Assembly (NCBI GenBank): GCA_947426305.1
Contig: CANEDP010000016.1
Coordinates: 1 to 35,606, forward strand
DNA length: 35,606 nucleotides
Reading direction: 5' to 3'
Source: an uncultured Clostridia bacterium
GTDB lineage: Bacteria > Bacillota > Clostridia > TANB77 > CAG-508
Position numbers and translations under genes: made by a program. A model generated the notes under the pieces. It did no database searches. It saw only the letters and a list, made by a program, of their open reading frames with translations, and had not been told where the DNA came from. How positions within the stretch are numbered: the first letter of the stretch is position 1; the number at the start of each line of letters is the position of its first letter. Below, one piece after another: positions 33,884 to 35,606 of the stretch.

Positions 33884-35456
33884 ATGACAAACCTAAAAGA
33901 CTTTTTTGAAATCGATACAAATGATGTTCCAGTAAAAAAGCCAATTAACCGAAATGCTTATACTTTGGAAGATTTAAAATACAAATTAAAATGGATAAAA
34001 GCAGGGCAAGAATTAGGAGGAGAAGTTACAATGGATGAAATGTGTAATTTCTGCATAACACTTCCTGGAAAGGTTCGCACCGATAAAAGCGTCATCTGCC
34101 TTTCCCATACAGATTCTGTTGATAATGGCGGACAATTTGATGGTCCTCTTGGCGTTTATGCAGCCTTCAAAACAGCACAAGATATTGTAAAAAGTGGCAA
34201 ACAAAATGCCATTAATTATAAAATGGTTATCTGCGCTTGTGAAGAATCCACGCGTTTCGAAGGAATAGCTTGCCTAGGAAGCAAATTCCTACGTGGCGAT
34301 AATCTAGATTTTGACGCAATTATTTCCCGTGAAGGAACTTCTTTAAGGGAATGTATCGCTTATTTCAAAGCGGAATTATTGAAAGCAATCGAAAAAGAAC
34401 GGTTTAAAACCAATTAGAGAAGTAGAAAGAGTTATCGAGCAAGACGAAATCGTAACTGCCATTGAAGGACACATCGAACAAGCCGACGTTTTGCGTGAAA
34501 GTGGAAAAACAATCGGAATTTGTACTTCCATCGTTGCTCCTTACCGTTTAAAAGCCGATATTTCCAACATCGAAACTGCCGCAAAATTTATTTGTCGTTT
34601 AGACGAATCGGCTAAAAAACCAGAAAACTTGCAAAAATATAGAGCAACTATACCAGAATTTTCCATTAAAAATAACGAAGAATTCATGGACTTAGAATCT
34701 TCGAAAATCATCACACTTCGCGTCAACGGAAAACATAATCATTCTGGCGCAACTCCAATGGACAGAAGACAAGACGCTGTTGTTGGTACTGCAAAATTTA
34801 TCGAAAACCTTTCCGATAATCCAGACATTCAATTTTTGGAAACTTGTACACCAATTTGGGGAGCCAATCAAATTACCGATTGCTGTGAAATGAAATTTGC
34901 TGTCAACAACTTCGAGCAAAATGTCACTCAATTGCATAATGCCCAAAAAGATGCCGAACATTTTGCCAATGTGCATTTTGAAAGAATCGAAGGTATCGAA
35001 CAACCTGACAAAGAATCTGGAATTTATGTTGATATCCGTCAGCAATTAGGTATGAATCCAAAACTTACCAGTGGTATGGTTTTTGAAACCGTAAAAGATG
35101 CAGTTAGCCAAGTTAAAACCAAATTTGATATCAATATTAAGGCAATGGGGAAACCGTATCAAACTCATTCTGACTTAATCACAGTTGCAACAAAAATTTG
35201 TGAAACAAAGCAAATTCCTTATGAAATTATACCTTCTAGAGCAGGACATGATATCGGAACACTTACGAAAAATCCAAACGCACGAACTACTTTATTATTT
35301 TGCGCTAGTAGTGGTGGAAGTCATAATGTTGATGAAACAACAACAGTAGAAGCTATTGAAAAATTGGTCGATGTCGAAAGTACGCTTGCGCAGGAAGAAT
35401 TAGAGAGGGCAAATACATTGTATTGTCAAAAAGAAAGTAGTTTAGAGGAAAGATAA
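33884..35456 (+). CDS. M20-family amidohydrolase (hydantoinase/carbamoylase type), needs +1 recoding at CGGT
   Basis: About 523 residues after one shift. The zero frame ends at 34417, four codons past CGG (34400-34402); the +1 shift gives AIEKE-G-LKPIREVERVIEQDEIVTAIEGHIEQ and continues to 35456. M20 zinc ligands appear on both sides of the junction: SHTDSV, GGQFDGPLG and EESTRF before it, and GHIEQ, HNHSGATPMDR and RAGHDIG after it, so both halves are needed for an active site. Relatives hydrolyse N-carbamoyl amino acids, ureidoglycolate or allantoate; the substrate is uncertain. AAGGAG precedes the ATG. This is the only plus-strand example of the CGG anomaly. Confidence 0.88.
34400..34403 (+). 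other. CGGT +1 recoding site in the M20 amidohydrolase
   Basis: The context is GAA AAA GAA CGGT TTA AAA CCA. The zero frame reads CGG TTT AAA ACC AAT TAG. Skipping C leaves GGT (Gly). Confidence 0.85.
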
Positions 35457-35465
35457 ATTTCATAA

Positions 35466-35506
35466 CACAAAAAATCAGCAACGATTAATGTTGCTGATTT
35501 TTTGTG
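35466..35506 (+). terminator. Terminator of the DUF1836-M20 operon
   Basis: A perfect 17-bp stem (CACAAAAAATCAGCAAC and its complement) with loop GATTAAT and a T-rich right arm, 10 bp after the stop. Confidence 0.9.
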
Positions 35507-35561
35507 CTATCTGCATTATTATTCTTTAATATTATAGCACATTTTTGCAATTTTGTCAACT

Positions 35562-35606
35562 TGAAGTGCACCCCAAAAGTTAGACAAAAAAGTTTAATAA
35601 CAAGGA
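35562..35606. mobile_element. Probable terminal inverted repeat of an IS3-type insertion sequence (cut by the window edge)
   Basis: TGAAGTGCACCCCAAAAGTTAGACA from 35562, then AAGGA at the very end, resembles the termini of IS3/IS150-group elements followed by the ribosome-binding site of the first transposase gene. Only the tip is visible, so the family is inferred from the terminal sequence. Confidence 0.6.

Noticed and set aside
4394..35456. Frameshifts as long-read homopolymer errors
   Set aside because: The affected sites are CGG in varied contexts, not long runs; the shift always follows the coding strand; and in-frame CGG is absent elsewhere. A systematic error cannot be fully excluded without reads, so this stays as the main test.
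4394..35456. Simple reassignment of CGG to another amino acid
   Set aside because: Reassignment would keep the reading frame. At every site reading on in frame leads to an early stop or a loss of homology, so the frame itself must change.

Overview
The window is AT-rich, low-GC Bacillota-type DNA, most likely from a clostridial anaerobe. Strong AGGAGG-type ribosome-binding sites, sigma-A promoters with 17-bp spacers, T-tailed hairpin terminators, a Tneap-like type I-B CRISPR system, a DUF1836 gene and a clostridial large serine recombinase point that way. No species can be named from this sequence.

Layout. 1-8605: leader-proximal end of a CRISPR array and a complete cas operon, cas6-cas8b1-cas7-cas5-cas3-cas4-cas1-cas2, on the minus strand. 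8.7-10.2 kb: two small membrane-anchored proteins of unknown function and a decayed AraC/GyrI-type regulator. 10.2-12.4 kb: a MATE exporter and a cytidylate-kinase-like protein behind a promoter and structured leader that resembles a guanidine-IV (mepA) riboswitch. 12.5-14.4 kb: large serine recombinase, a tiny upstream gene and tRNA-Ser(GGA). 14.5-18.8 kb: Y-family polymerase, membrane-bound XRE regulator, an exported protein, a pentapeptide-repeat protein and a flavin-type oxidase; the last three share a perfect palindrome upstream. 18.9-21.7 kb: a 5'-truncated M14 peptidase relic against a GC-rich inverted-repeat element, then a large DUF3883 nuclease-like protein. 21.7-25.1 kb: small metabolic genes (TIM-barrel isomerase, cupin, SDR, HAD, RibD-like reductase). 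25.1-28.6 kb: a heterodimeric ABC exporter. 29.0-31.3 kb: a tandemly duplicated three-gene module of unknown function. 31.5-33.2 kb: acyl-CoA synthetase; then, divergently, DUF1836 and an M20 amidohydrolase; the window ends in what looks like the terminal repeat of an IS3-type element.

The main finding is a translation anomaly. Seven genes appear broken by a +1 frameshift at eight places, and each break is at an in-frame CGG. Reading CGGN as one codon, or skipping C and decoding GGA/GGT as glycine, restores the protein in every case: cas6, cas5, both ABC subunits (one of them twice), the DUF3883 gene, the small gene before the recombinase and the M20 enzyme. I read roughly 10,500 codons by eye and found no other in-frame CGG, although CGG commonly straddles codon boundaries. 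CGT, CGC, CGA, AGA and AGG are all used for arginine or present normally. The shift is in the same sense relative to the coding strand for genes on either DNA strand, which favours translation over sequencing error. CGG looks like an unassigned codon that acts as a +1 frameshift signal, and the CRISPR Cascade and the exporter seem to depend on it.
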